Positions 16,001 through 23,054 of a stretch of 23,997 bases of DNA are shown piece by piece. Where the stretch lies: positions 1 to 23,997 of the forward strand of contig JADGIF010000063.1 in the NCBI GenBank assembly GCA_018985225.1, in the 5' to 3' direction. Position numbers and translations under genes: made by a program. The stretch comes from Amoeboradix gromovi. Its lineage: Eukaryota > Sanchytriomycota > Sanchytriomycetes > Sanchytriales > Sanchytriaceae. The notes beneath the pieces are model-generated. The model saw only the letters and a program-made list of their open reading frames with translations, made no database searches and was not told the DNA's origin. Numbering within the stretch: position 1 is the stretch's first letter; every line of letters starts with the position of its first letter.

Positions 16001-16087
16001 ATGGATTTTAAAATTCAAGAGGAAATATCAAACACAGTGGAATCAAGCATTAGCGAGATAATGACATTGTTGCAAGAGTTAGATTAA
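13028..16087 (+). CDS. RSE1: SF3b subunit 3 / SAP130 (U2 snRNP splicing factor)
   Basis: This is the large beta-propeller scaffold of SF3b, which helps U2 snRNP hold the branch point. The N-terminus matches SF3B3 closely: MHLIHKTIQPSTF, SGSFTSAKQPEMI, DLIALTTDSGYFHVF, SEPFGRSGIRKSVPN, AVDPKGRAVMTSAI, CGVDVGFNNPVF and HFYELDLGLN. The rest is a long run of beta-rich repeats, and the end keeps ERGYLNGAPHRLK-type and EMN-rich CPSF-A-like features. It is 1019 aa against about 1200 for human and is 31 bp downstream of NBP35. An upstream TTG extends the frame by eight codons, but the ATG at 13028 gives the family N-terminus. The plus-strand stop overlaps AATAAA (16087-16092). The gene has no visible intron although it encodes a spliceosome part. 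Confidence 0.92.
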   Translation: MHLIHKTIQPSTFVRDACSGSFTSAKQPEMITISGSLLTIYSLIKNQLTLLKKFQLMATLISINSIKLPGTTTDLIALTTDSGYFHVFQLINLVLTKVHSEPFGRSGIRKSVPNIYAAVDPKGRAVMTSAIDSVHTTFILNFMDNKHVISSPLLCKSNKSIIFNMCGVDVGFNNPVFCVLACHYEDALQNPDWYNYLPKHCHFYELDLGLNTMLLQHSQLVDSQSNLVVQVPMPASGVIVASRNRLTYIHPSSESIESDLPIDDSLTGIVDVVVNCISLFKSKKQFFYILQLSNGHVFKLEFVENEFKWYYLIKIPNCNNIVIFKSGYIYFTGINQLYQINHFNVECADYYTSTENKSLTLVQSYANTSPLLNIIDYNDNLTILTKDSIAPIETPTVELVNSIQLPSAPKCLHTFIFHEIDYICIDMCEYILLLSITEEIKQLDCPFNTECSLLISVLHGASNSVILQVTKTEITTFSDLSFSTISTVKSNNSLACSNRSKVLVYGDNRLVLRSSDLVELLNIEYSKPQIISITDTRLLLVVGLELQVLNMQGELEQIVMMEYPSNSVSVASNTVLIGSDVGYTTCRINSVGYIYMTSATGNTKTICHNDLVIGEHLLWNNDKIMMDTENILDGVACNGLITTITSDSFNCYEIVSKNKAIKVENIKSVLYHGDAVILVGNDIKIYNVVENNIISSHSAFEPEQSVLTSQICKLDNTEYLVVSTANDFNQIAFTFSTSKLTCYNLKSLINDEIKQSTTVIPDLCFAIKTYRNRIMAGIFNSIRFYEMGKQQLLTKREFKIGNGFITRLDCMGDRIYVGTIHDGIRIIEEQNNELIHFCDDYKSRSISEMKLIDYDTIIVSDKYGGVELVEIPSRLKDDLLQDMYANKMSYERGYLNGAPHRLKCKAAIYCDDLITCVIKQRKDKIILGGINGSIRHLIPIKLKSQLNILQRLEIEMNRIVGNRVNRGQGYRSSYTMKKNVIDYDVLLEFKEMDFKIQEEISNTVESSISEIMTLLQELD

Positions 16088-16103
16088 ATAAATATGTTTA
16101 CTA
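16088..16103. terminator. 16-bp shared 3' end of convergent RSE1 and IBA57
   Basis: The stop codons are 16 bp apart. AATAAA begins at the last base of the RSE1 stop (16087-16092). Confidence 0.45.
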
Positions 16104-16889
16104 CTACGGCAAATAAGAAGGTTTGGTCAACTCGATCGGAATATCAAGAACTTTGGCCATTGGATGAAAGTGGTCAAGTTTTATTAATGCTAAGCCGTAT
16201 ACACAATGGCCACTCTGGCAATGATTAATAACTTTTCCAATTGTGTTCGAGTTTGACTTGATAACCATATTCACAAGGTCATGATGGCTGCTTACGTTGT
16301 TAATTTTAAACGAGATTGTTCTTTTGCGGATTATTCCAGTGTGCTTTGTACGAATCACAAGCTCTTGACCAGTGTAGCAGCCTTTCGAGTAGCTTATACT
16401 ACCTAAAGCATCAAAATTCAGATCAAATGGTAAGCTATTCGGATAATCAACGGATTCAGGGACTGCACTTCTATATCTAAATACTGTGTATTTATGGTCA
16501 TCACAACTAATGATAGGTGCCATTTTTGATATACTCAATGATCTATACCCCATTAAAGGCCTAGGATCTTTGAACATCATGTCGCCTTTAAAGTCGGTTG
16601 GTATTGTTTTATGCCATTGTACTTGGCCGTGTACGGGTAGTAGGTGCACATCACTTCTTAGCTTGTACTTTTGAATATGCATCAGCAACAGATCAGCAAC
16701 GGAATCATGCACTTCCAGGTAGCTACATTTACCCTGGTAGTAAAATGCGTCACATATAACTCTCGATTTTGGAGTCAAAAATAGCAGATATGTTAATGGT
16801 GCACTGAGAGTATTGGTAGTCAAGGAATTGATAAAAGGTACAGCATCTTTTCCCTCTAATTTAAATATCCTGCGAAATAGAGATGCCAT
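16104..16889 (-). CDS. IBA57: Iba57/Caf17-type mitochondrial Fe-S assembly factor (GcvT/YgfZ family)
   Basis: Iba57 works with Isa1 and Isa2 to make 4Fe-4S clusters for mitochondrial aconitase, lipoate synthase and others. The 261-aa protein has the GcvT-like fold. The N-terminus has LEGKDAVPFINSLTTN; the middle has TPKSRVICDAFYY; and the family signature K169-G-C171-Y-T-G-Q-E176 is followed by RTKHTGIIRKR. C171 is the conserved cysteine of YgfZ/Iba57 proteins. The basic start MASLFRRIFK can serve as a short mitochondrial presequence, though it directly overlaps the domain start. It is shorter than yeast Iba57 (497) or human (356), mainly by lacking insertions and a long leader. It converges on RSE1 with 16 bp between stops. 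Confidence 0.9.
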   Translation of the reverse strand: MASLFRRIFKLEGKDAVPFINSLTTNTLSAPLTYLLFLTPKSRVICDAFYYQGKCSYLEVHDSVADLLLMHIQKYKLRSDVHLLPVHGQVQWHKTIPTDFKGDMMFKDPRPLMGYRSLSISKMAPIISCDDHKYTVFRYRSAVPESVDYPNSLPFDLNFDALGSISYSKGCYTGQELVIRTKHTGIIRKRTISFKINNVSSHHDLVNMVIKSNSNTIGKVINHCQSGHCVYGLALIKLDHFHPMAKVLDIPIELTKPSYLP

Positions 16890-17553
16890 ACTAAATCAGC
16901 TACAAAAACTAGACAAGCGTTTCAAAACAAACGTCTGAAAAATAAAAATGCTCGAGTAGAAGAGCTCCATCTTATCGGCTATGCTCTAGATGAAAGTCAA
17001 TTCCTCTTCTCCGCCACCAAGACCTTTCGTAATTCTTAAGTAGGTATTCTATTACAAAAAGATTGTTTCAAGAAGCTTTTACGTTCTTCTCTACGGCTGC
17101 ATCTCACTAGTTAAATTGGCTCATAATATCATTCCTGTTGCAAATAGAGATCTCTTTGGAGATTCCGAATTCATTAGCAAAAAGTACTTATCTCTCTACC
17201 AGGTATATGTACTTGTTTTTTACTCGGTGTACTGTAATGGCCCTTTCTGTTGTGCTTGGAACAGCCGTCAGTGTAGTAAACTTCTGTGTACTTAAGTTAG
17301 TTAACCATGGACGTAACACGATTGAGACAAGACTTGCAAGTATATTAAATAGTGCACCATTGAATGCTAGAGGATACTAGACTGGATTGAAGGGAGCCTG
17401 TATCAAAACGGTGAGAAAATAATAAGATACAGTGAAAGGCTTTAGACAGGCCAAACGGCTTTCAGTCTCCCAAAGTCCTAGTACAGCCTACGACCCTTGA
17501 GATTATATAAATCCCCTCCATTAAAAGACCAGAAAAGCAATTTAGGATCATTG
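16890..17553. other. 664-bp gap without a supported gene
   Basis: This is one of the few large gaps where no Fanzor-family copy is visible. A plus-strand frame (17138-17380) starts only at TTG; its end (hydrophobic stretch, then LVNHGRNTIETRLASIL) faintly recalls the last part of DHHC palmitoyltransferases, but the DHHC cysteine-rich core is missing, so I do not call a gene. The 16-nt word at 17111-17126 also occurs at 2111-2126. AAAAACTAGACAAGCGTTT at 16905-16923 resembles the TIR element end just inside its repeat (21723-21742). Confidence 0.45.
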
Positions 17554-18612
17554 TTAGCCTTTATTTATAAAAACGTAATGTCCGGAAGTCAGCCTAAGGT
17601 CCCCTCCAGAGAGATAGCCTATTCTCTCGACTAATGTTGATATATCTGAATCTTCATTGTCGAATGCAAACTTGAAAATGCTAATTGGAAAAAGTTCTTT
17701 TTTTTTTAACTGGCGCTGATGATCTTCAATTTTTAACTTTAAATCAGTGGCCTTCTCGTACTCTTTGGATTCTAAAGCTCTTGTGACATCACCCCATACA
17801 TTATATACAAACAATGGATCACTTGATTCGATCGGAGCTATGTCTACCGGTTTACTCAATGCAGTATCATAAAACAATTCAGCTGAACTTGAGTTTGCAA
17901 ACTGTATTTTTGATTCCGTGGTCCAGTTTCCGTTTATTTCTGCAATTTTTGATCCACTAAGTGATGAAATCGTACAGTTGAATGTGTTGTAATCGCCAGA
18001 GAAGTATCCTTTTGGTACGAACTCAAATACAGCATTGTACCCAGACTTAGAAGAAATATACACCTTATCTAATATTTCGAAATATGGTCTAATCTGGTAC
18101 AAACCACGCAATGCAAGTACAGGAAGAGATACAAGGTATTGATCGCCATCTATGGAAATCATTATTCTTCCCTTTGGGGATACCAATACATGAGAGCCTT
18201 TGAAGGTTGTAAAAGGCTGGATATGGCCATGAATTGAGATTTTACCAGAATGAATCTGGAACGCGGTAATTGGAGGATGATGTGAGACTTGCTCAGTTAC
18301 AATCTTGCAATTTCCAGCAGTTGCAGAGTAATGTTCACCGAGGATCGGGTTATACGGCTTCAGCTCATATCCTCTTGAGGAATAGCTTCCCTGTAATGTG
18401 GACAAAAACCATTTGCAAACGCAAATTATTCTTTTCTCGGGGTCTTTTTCCAATTCAATATCATCAATGAGGCTTGGATGATCCATCCAGTATTTACTAT
18501 ATTCGGTCATTGAAAACCCGTTTAACAAAATAGAAGGTGCGGCAATATGGCTTAGATCGCCTGCCACAGATTTTATCAAGTTCAAAAATTCAAGAAAAGA
18601 ATTTGTACTCAT
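17554..18612 (-). CDS. Oxysterol-binding protein, short Osh4/Kes1-type lipid transfer protein
   Basis: OSBP-related proteins exchange sterols for PI4P between membranes at contact sites and the Golgi. The 352-aa protein is nearly all ORD domain. The lid region is at the N-terminus, followed by FLSTLQGSYSSRG, KPYNPILGE (85-93) and the family signature EQVSHHPP (107-114, with HH for PI4P). Later come FKG, GNWTTESKI and the basic helix DHQRQLKKKELF. There is no PH domain, ankyrin repeat or FFAT motif, so it belongs to the short class. It is somewhat shorter than yeast Kes1 (434). The start is the first ATG. It is in tandem with the 7TM-RGS gene, whose stop is 49 bp upstream of its start. AATAAA falls within the last codons. 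Confidence 0.92.
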   Translation of the reverse strand: MSTNSFLEFLNLIKSVAGDLSHIAAPSILLNGFSMTEYSKYWMDHPSLIDDIELEKDPEKRIICVCKWFLSTLQGSYSSRGYELKPYNPILGEHYSATAGNCKIVTEQVSHHPPITAFQIHSGKISIHGHIQPFTTFKGSHVLVSPKGRIMISIDGDQYLVSLPVLALRGLYQIRPYFEILDKVYISSKSGYNAVFEFVPKGYFSGDYNTFNCTISSLSGSKIAEINGNWTTESKIQFANSSSAELFYDTALSKPVDIAPIESSDPLFVYNVWGDVTRALESKEYEKATDLKLKIEDHQRQLKKKELFPISIFKFAFDNEDSDISTLVERIGYLSGGDLRLTSGHYVFINKG

Positions 18613-18661
18613 GTTTGAAGTTCGGTTAGAAATATGAAAGGTAAAGTTGAAAAAAAGGTAT

Positions 18662-19807
18662 TTATTTCATGTATGCTAAAACCTCATTAGTTAGAATAAA
18701 TATCAATGATTTCCTAATGTTGTCTATTGCTATAACATCTACTTCTTTATTTCTGTTTACGTGCCATACTAAAAAGTAGTCCAATTCAATAAAGTAAGGG
18801 GAGCTTGAATTAAAATACTTATTCGCAATTCTTCTCAAATCCTTTTGTGTGTATACAGCTAACAGCTCTTTCGAGGTCTCGGACAAAAAGTATAAATACT
18901 GAATAATGAAGGCTTGGCGGCAAATAACAAACAACTCTTGCCGCATCTCGCAGTTGTTCCATACGCGGTCGAACTTTGCCACAAAATGGTTCTTATCCAA
19001 ATTCCTATGAAGCAATACTGGAAGCGTTGTTGAACAAAAAACAAAAGCAGTGTTGAGTAAAAGAAATGACTCAGCAGGGAAGTAATGATCAAGTTTTTTG
19101 TAAAAAAAGAGAGACTCAAGTGTTATCAATGTCAAGTGTAGGGTCAAAACTACAAGTTTGATCTTATATTGCAAATTGAGCCTGAATATATCAACGGTGG
19201 TGTTGATTTCAAATAAAGATAGTCTGATTACAAAGAACAAGATGATGGAACCACTAAGTGACACGGAGAAAGAAATTGGTAGCAGACTGAAGCAGCGTTC
19301 CGCATGGTAGCCTTGCTTATAAACCTCATACTGGAACACTATTAATGTTATTAAGCTATTCAAAAGAATAAAAGAAATCCCAGATATCAATATTGAAAGT
19401 TTACAATGTCTATTTCTACTGATTAGTAAATCTACATTAATATCGAGTTGATTTTCTTCTCCAAGCGGGTACATTGTTGCTGAAAATCGTTTAATCGCGC
19501 GTTCAAATCTTGACATCCTGCCACTCATATTAGAGAGTAAAGGTACCATTTTTAATACCATTATAAAAGTGCACACTGCTATTGTTAATGAAGATATAAA
19601 ACTTTGGATTGCACACGTAAGCTTCCAATAGTACAAATCAGATTGAAAAACGTAATTTGTAATTCCATACATGATGTAGAAAGTTAAAGCAGTTAAGGTT
19701 AAACTTGGTTGGGTCTGCTTAATATGAACTCTTTGAGAATTAAGACTGTATGTAACTAATAGAACTAGATCAAGAATCACTTTCAAAGTCAAGACCCAGA
19801 TTCCCAT
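18662..19807 (-). CDS. Seven-transmembrane protein with C-terminal RGS-like domain
   Basis: The 381-aa protein has about seven hydrophobic spans: residues 4-22, 37-55, 62-86, 136-159, 173-199, 216-235 and 247-266. The soluble part from about 270 resembles an RGS domain: ELFVICRQAFIIQYLYFLSE (291-310), then LRRIANKYFNSSSPYFIELD, then an IDNIRKSLIFILTNEVLAYM helix. This layout is that of AtRGS1-type 7TM-RGS proteins found in plants, some amoebae and some fungi, which stimulate GTP hydrolysis by G-alpha at the plasma membrane. The RGS match is by pattern and rather diverged, so GAP activity is inferred. The start is ATG 19807. It is divergent from ALKBH7 with only 46 bp between starts. AATAAA overlaps the stop. 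Confidence 0.62.
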   Translation of the reverse strand: MGIWVLTLKVILDLVLLVTYSLNSQRVHIKQTQPSLTLTALTFYIMYGITNYVFQSDLYYWKLTCAIQSFISSLTIAVCTFIMVLKMVPLLSNMSGRMSRFERAIKRFSATMYPLGEENQLDINVDLLISRNRHCKLSILISGISFILLNSLITLIVFQYEVYKQGYHAERCFSLLPISFSVSLSGSIILFFVIRLSLFEINTTVDIFRLNLQYKIKLVVLTLHLTLITLESLFFYKKLDHYFPAESFLLLNTAFVFCSTTLPVLLHRNLDKNHFVAKFDRVWNNCEMRQELFVICRQAFIIQYLYFLSETSKELLAVYTQKDLRRIANKYFNSSSPYFIELDYFLVWHVNRNKEVDVIAIDNIRKSLIFILTNEVLAYMK

Positions 19808-19853
19808 TCAATTCTGACCCTTCAAGGTTTTTGTATTTCATTTGGAGTTCCCC
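19808..19853. promoter_or_regulatory. 46-bp bidirectional promoter/5' UTR between 7TM-RGS and ALKBH7
   Basis: Two ATG starts face away from each other with 46 bp between them. Both cores promoters must lie here or within the opposite coding region. No TATA-like or named motif is visible, so transcription start sites cannot be placed. Confidence 0.45.
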
Positions 19854-20426
19854 ATGAATAAACTTGCGCACTATGTTCACATTCCAAATTTGCGAGTATT
19901 CCCTAAAGAATTGCCGATTGAAATCATTCCCAACTTCATCAGTACAGCACAAGAAGATGAACTAACCAGTTTCTGCAATTTGAAATTAAAGAAGTTTAAA
20001 TATGAGTCCAACCATTTTGATAGTGTTATTACAAATTACAGGGAATGCATGGTCGATAAAGTGCCATTTCAGGATAAAATCATGTCCTACTTATCAAAAT
20101 TCAGCACCAATTGGCAAGCATTTCATATTCTTGATCTGCATAAGTCTGGCATTATATCTTATCACCTCGATAGCTATGCAGGACCTCATATTGCGGGATT
20201 GTGTCTAAAGAGCGATTCCGTTATGCATTTCAAAAGTACTAATTTGTCTACACATCCAATATCGGACATTTATCTTTTTCTTCCTCGAAGATCAATTTAC
20301 ATCCAGCACGGGTATGTCAGGGACTTTTACGAGCACGCCTTACTTAAATCGTATGATTGCGTGCTTCCTTCTCATTTCAATATTGAGAACTCCCAAAGAA
20401 TCAGCATTTTGATAAGAAATCCCTAA
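19854..20426 (+). CDS. ALKBH7: ALKBH7-type 2-oxoglutarate/Fe(II) dioxygenase
   Basis: ALKBH7 is a mitochondrial AlkB-family protein, in animals linked to programmed necrosis and RNA demethylation. The 190-aa protein matches it in order: KFKYESNHFDSVITNYRE, FHILDLHKSGIISYHLDSY and IAGLCLKSDSVMHF, then the Fe-binding triad H104-x-D106 and H161 (FYEHALL), and the 2OG arginine R182 in QRISILI. All key residues are present, so it should be active; the substrate is unknown. The leading frame extends four codons to a TTG, but ATG 19854 is the natural start. The first residues are only weakly basic, so mitochondrial targeting is inferred from the family. It shares a 46-bp promoter with the 7TM-RGS gene and converges on the Mn-CDF gene with 16 bp between stops. 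Confidence 0.85.
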   Translation: MNKLAHYVHIPNLRVFPKELPIEIIPNFISTAQEDELTSFCNLKLKKFKYESNHFDSVITNYRECMVDKVPFQDKIMSYLSKFSTNWQAFHILDLHKSGIISYHLDSYAGPHIAGLCLKSDSVMHFKSTNLSTHPISDIYLFLPRRSIYIQHGYVRDFYEHALLKSYDCVLPSHFNIENSQRISILIRNP

Positions 20427-20442
20427 AATAAAAATAAATGAT
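20427..20442. terminator. 16-bp shared 3' end of convergent ALKBH7 and CDF genes
   Basis: AATAAA occupies 20427-20432 directly after the ALKBH7 stop, with a second AATAAA at 20434-20439. The CDF stop on the other strand is at 20443-20445. Confidence 0.5.
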
Positions 20443-21660
20443 TTACTGCAAATAAAATTGATGCTCAATGGTGTGCTCTACCTCCCAGTCTAAATGTACG
20501 TAAGCTCTTTCTACCTGAGGGTACTGCTCTAAGAAATCCTGCAAATTTTGGCCAACATCATGGGCTGTCTTCAATGGTAAGTCTGGTGATAAAACTATGT
20601 CTACTTCCACCAAGTAGTTATCACTTAAATGATAGCATCTAACTGTGTCTATTTGCAATATTAACTCATCAAAATGACAGCATAAGTAACAAACTTCATT
20701 GATAAAATCCTTATCGGCCGCCTTCCCTGTTATTACTGCTATTTGCTCTAGTCCTAGTTTGCCCCAGGTTGTAAGTATAAACAAACTCAGCAGCATACCA
20801 CCAAGTGGATCGATCCATATCTGAAGCGAATAATACGCTGCAAATCCCATTGAGAAACTCAGAATGTTAAATAACAAGTCGTTTCTGTGATCAATAGCCA
20901 ATGCATGTGCAGACGAGGATACAGCTGCGTATTTTTTGCAAATGAAGTACAGAGCAGACTTCACAAAGACAACATAAATCAGTAAACTTACACTAAAAGC
21001 ATCTAAACCAAGGTCTAATGGTACACTTTCATGGTTAGCAATCGCGACAAACTTCTTAAAAGCTTCAATCATAACTTGGATAGCAAAAGTGCTCATTACA
21101 GAGGAATACAAAATAATTCCAATGTTTTCAACGCGAGATCTACCAATCGGATAAGCATACTGATTTCGTTTGGACATGACTCTATGAGTTATAAACAAAA
21201 TACTGGTACTTACAAGATCCAGAACAGCGTCTAAACTAGCAGCCAATATGGCTAGAGACTTAGAGGAAATTGCTAAAATAACCATGCCAACAAATATCGT
21301 TATGGTGACTAGAAATGAGATGTAAATAAGCCATTTAGCATGTTCCTTGTTCATTTCATTGCTCTCATGCACGCTCAAATCTACGTATCCAAGTTTACCC
21401 AACAACCGTTGATACTTGTAGAGAACTGAATTTTGGTCTTTATAGAACTGTTGGAGCTTTTTACTACTGATTGCAACTAATTCTGCTGGGCTCCTCAAAT
21501 AGTTTAATGGATCAAACAACAACGTTGGCCGCATGCCTTGTTCCAAGGGATTTTTATGAGATGAATATAGTATACAAGAACTAGGCTCAAGACTGCATAT
21601 TAAGCATTTATGATTAGAAGTGAAGATAGTGTTAGTGTATACAAAGGACCGTGTCCGCAT
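20443..21660 (-). CDS. Cation diffusion facilitator, Mn-type (DxxxD motifs)
   Basis: CDF proteins export divalent metals from the cytosol or into organelles by proton exchange. The 405-aa protein has a soluble N-terminus with QQFYKDQNSVLYKYQ, typical of fungal and plant Mn-CDF members, six predicted spans, and the CDF signature around S142-LDAVLDL. The metal sites in helices 2 and 5 are D144-x3-D148 and D257-HRN-D261; DxxxD in both helices is the pattern of the Mn subgroup rather than the HxxxD of zinc transporters. YPIGRSRVE (170-178) is the conserved loop, and the C-terminal cytoplasmic domain ends with AYVHLDWE. The start ATG is at 21660. A TIR element begins 46 bp upstream and so occupies its promoter. 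Mn preference is from motif, not proven. Confidence 0.9.
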   Translation of the reverse strand: MRTRSFVYTNTIFTSNHKCLICSLEPSSCILYSSHKNPLEQGMRPTLLFDPLNYLRSPAELVAISSKKLQQFYKDQNSVLYKYQRLLGKLGYVDLSVHESNEMNKEHAKWLIYISFLVTITIFVGMVILAISSKSLAILAASLDAVLDLVSTSILFITHRVMSKRNQYAYPIGRSRVENIGIILYSSVMSTFAIQVMIEAFKKFVAIANHESVPLDLGLDAFSVSLLIYVVFVKSALYFICKKYAAVSSSAHALAIDHRNDLLFNILSFSMGFAAYYSLQIWIDPLGGMLLSLFILTTWGKLGLEQIAVITGKAADKDFINEVCYLCCHFDELILQIDTVRCYHLSDNYLVEVDIVLSPDLPLKTAHDVGQNLQDFLEQYPQVERAYVHLDWEVEHTIEHQFYLQ

Positions 21661-21706
21661 CGAAATGTGATTATAATCTGAAAAACTGTCATTTAGTAAT
21701 TATATT

Positions 21707-21732
21707 TGGGACACCGAATATAAAAACTAGAC
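21707..21732 (+). repeat. Terminal inverted repeat of TIR element copy 2 (CDF side)
   Basis: It begins TGGGACACCGAATATAAAAA and pairs with 22091-22116 with three mismatches. Confidence 0.65.
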
Positions 21733-22090
21733 CAAGTCGTTTTTAAAGGAAGTGCTGCATAAGGAGGAAATGCTATTATTAACAAAAGTCGTCCTTCTTT
21801 CAAATCAATTTTATTTCATTAATGACATTCTTCTCTTTAAAATAAAACAGGATGACCCACTCTCTTTCAAATTTATAAGGTCTTTGAGTGTCTAAGCAAA
21901 AGGTGCACTATCTTAGACGATACTCTTTATCTGTTCCATTTTCTTTTTCTTCTTCTTATTAATCATTGTTTATAAGATTGTAATGGATGAAAAGCTTTTA
22001 TACTAAAATAATTTACTTGAGCAGATCAATTTAATTTACTATCAGTTAACATACACTTGATCTAATGATTCAAACTATTTCAGAAAGTAA

Positions 22091-22116
22091 GTCTAGTTTT
22101 TATATTTAATGTCCCA
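22091..22116 (-). repeat. Terminal inverted repeat of TIR element copy 2 (distal side)
   Basis: It ends TTTTATATTTAATGTCCCA and is nearly identical to the right end of the first element (5013-5038). Confidence 0.65.
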
Positions 22117-22388
22117 CTTGTTTACGAACTGAGTAGTATCTTGTTGTACTTAAGAGTTATTAAACTTTATTGGCGCTTTTAAGAATGCAGGTGTGGATTC
22201 AGAAGTGCTTATAGAAAATATATTAAGAAATTGTGGTGGGCATAACAGCAAAATCTATGTACAAAGTATTCAAATTAAAAAGGAACTAAACGATAGTCGA
22301 GTTTAAATGAAAAAAACTATTTATCGTGATTAAATGTTATATCTCTCCAAAGTAGTGTCTATCTAGACATTTCTAACTGCAGAAGAGC
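22117..22388. other. Sequence between TIR element and Fanzor-family copy 4, unassigned
   Basis: No complete gene is visible. Broken plus-strand frames (for example FRSAYRKYIKKLW around 22200-22240) could be upstream parts of the Fanzor-family copy, but I cannot align them to the other copies. Confidence 0.35.
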
Positions 22389-22905
22389 TTGGTGACATCT
22401 CTTCTGATCGCAAACAGCCAACAATCTCATCTTGAATATGTCAAATCTAAGAGACGACTAATAAATAAAAGCGAACTCTTCCGCAAAACCAATCATATCT
22501 CTCAGCGCCGAAAAAGAGACCTCTATACAACATACCACACATTCAAAAATCGCCTTATTAGTCCTCAAAAGAGATGATCTATGTCCACGACTGATTTAAG
22601 GAGCGCTTGAAGTTCAAGCGTAAACAAGAAGTACGAAATTGGTTGAATGTTCTGAAGCATTTAGTGGTCAGGGACTTAAAGGTGTAGTACTCTGAATAAT
22701 AGCAATCTGGAGAGAAACATACACAAACTGCAGTTTGTAAGTATATAGAGACCATAAGACAGCAACCCACATACTCTTGAGTGCATGCATCCTTAACCAG
22801 TCCCACGTAAGGCTAGTGCAAGTGTGATCAACCACTGTAACGTAATGACGGGGATTTAGTTCTCTGAGGAGATTCATGATTTTCTAAAAACCAGATTTCT
22901 CAGGA
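22389..22905 (+). pseudogene. Decayed Fanzor/TnpB-family gene and tail (copy 4)
   Basis: An open stretch from about 22389 to 22577 includes LEYVKSK, matching EHVKSK of copy 2, and a basic helical part (SQRRKRDLYTTYHTFKNRL) of the kind found in the recognition lobe of TnpB-like proteins. After a stop, GAGCGCTTGAAGTTCAAGCG (22600-22619) matches copy 2 at 5453-5472. It continues through a much-decayed zinc-finger region (stops and shifts) to the tail, AGTGTGATCAACCACTGTAA (22821-22840), and ends near 22905. It carries more upstream sequence than the other copies. It cannot make a full protein. Confidence 0.6.
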
Positions 22906-23054
22906 TACAAAAACTGGGATATTTAAATACGCAGTTTTAGCTTTGAGACAGAGGTTTAAAGAGTTTGGCTAGTTTTCCTTTTGGTTCCCGCATATTTATC
23001 AATTACAGAGGTTTCTTCTAATTTTCCAAACAATAAAAATACTTGCAATTAACA

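Larger units (their letters stand above)
21707..22116 (-). mobile_element. 410-bp element with 26-bp terminal inverted repeats (copy 2, reverse orientation)
   Basis: The left end (21707-21732, TGGGACACCGAATATAAAAA...) and the right end (22091-22116) match as inverted repeats at 23 of 26 positions. Read on the minus strand, the interior is collinear with the element at 4579-5038: shared blocks include GTGCACCTTTTGCTTA, TCAAAGACC, GTTTTATTTT and AGCATTTCCTCC. The coding remnant here (NGTDKEYRLR, stop, CTFC) is interrupted by stop codons, so the copy is dead. No target duplication is obvious. It lies 46 bp upstream of the CDF start codon and abuts a decayed Fanzor-family copy on its other side, the same partnership as at 5.0 kb. 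Confidence 0.62.

Noticed and set aside
16905-16923. Third possible TIR end (AAAAACTAGACAAGCGTTT)
   Set aside because: It matches only part of the TIR and inner sequence, with no TGGGACA end and no partner repeat nearby.
17138-17380. Frame resembling the C-terminal part of a DHHC palmitoyltransferase
   Set aside because: No ATG at the start, no DHHC cysteine-rich core upstream, and the match is limited to a hydrophobic run and a TIE-like triplet.
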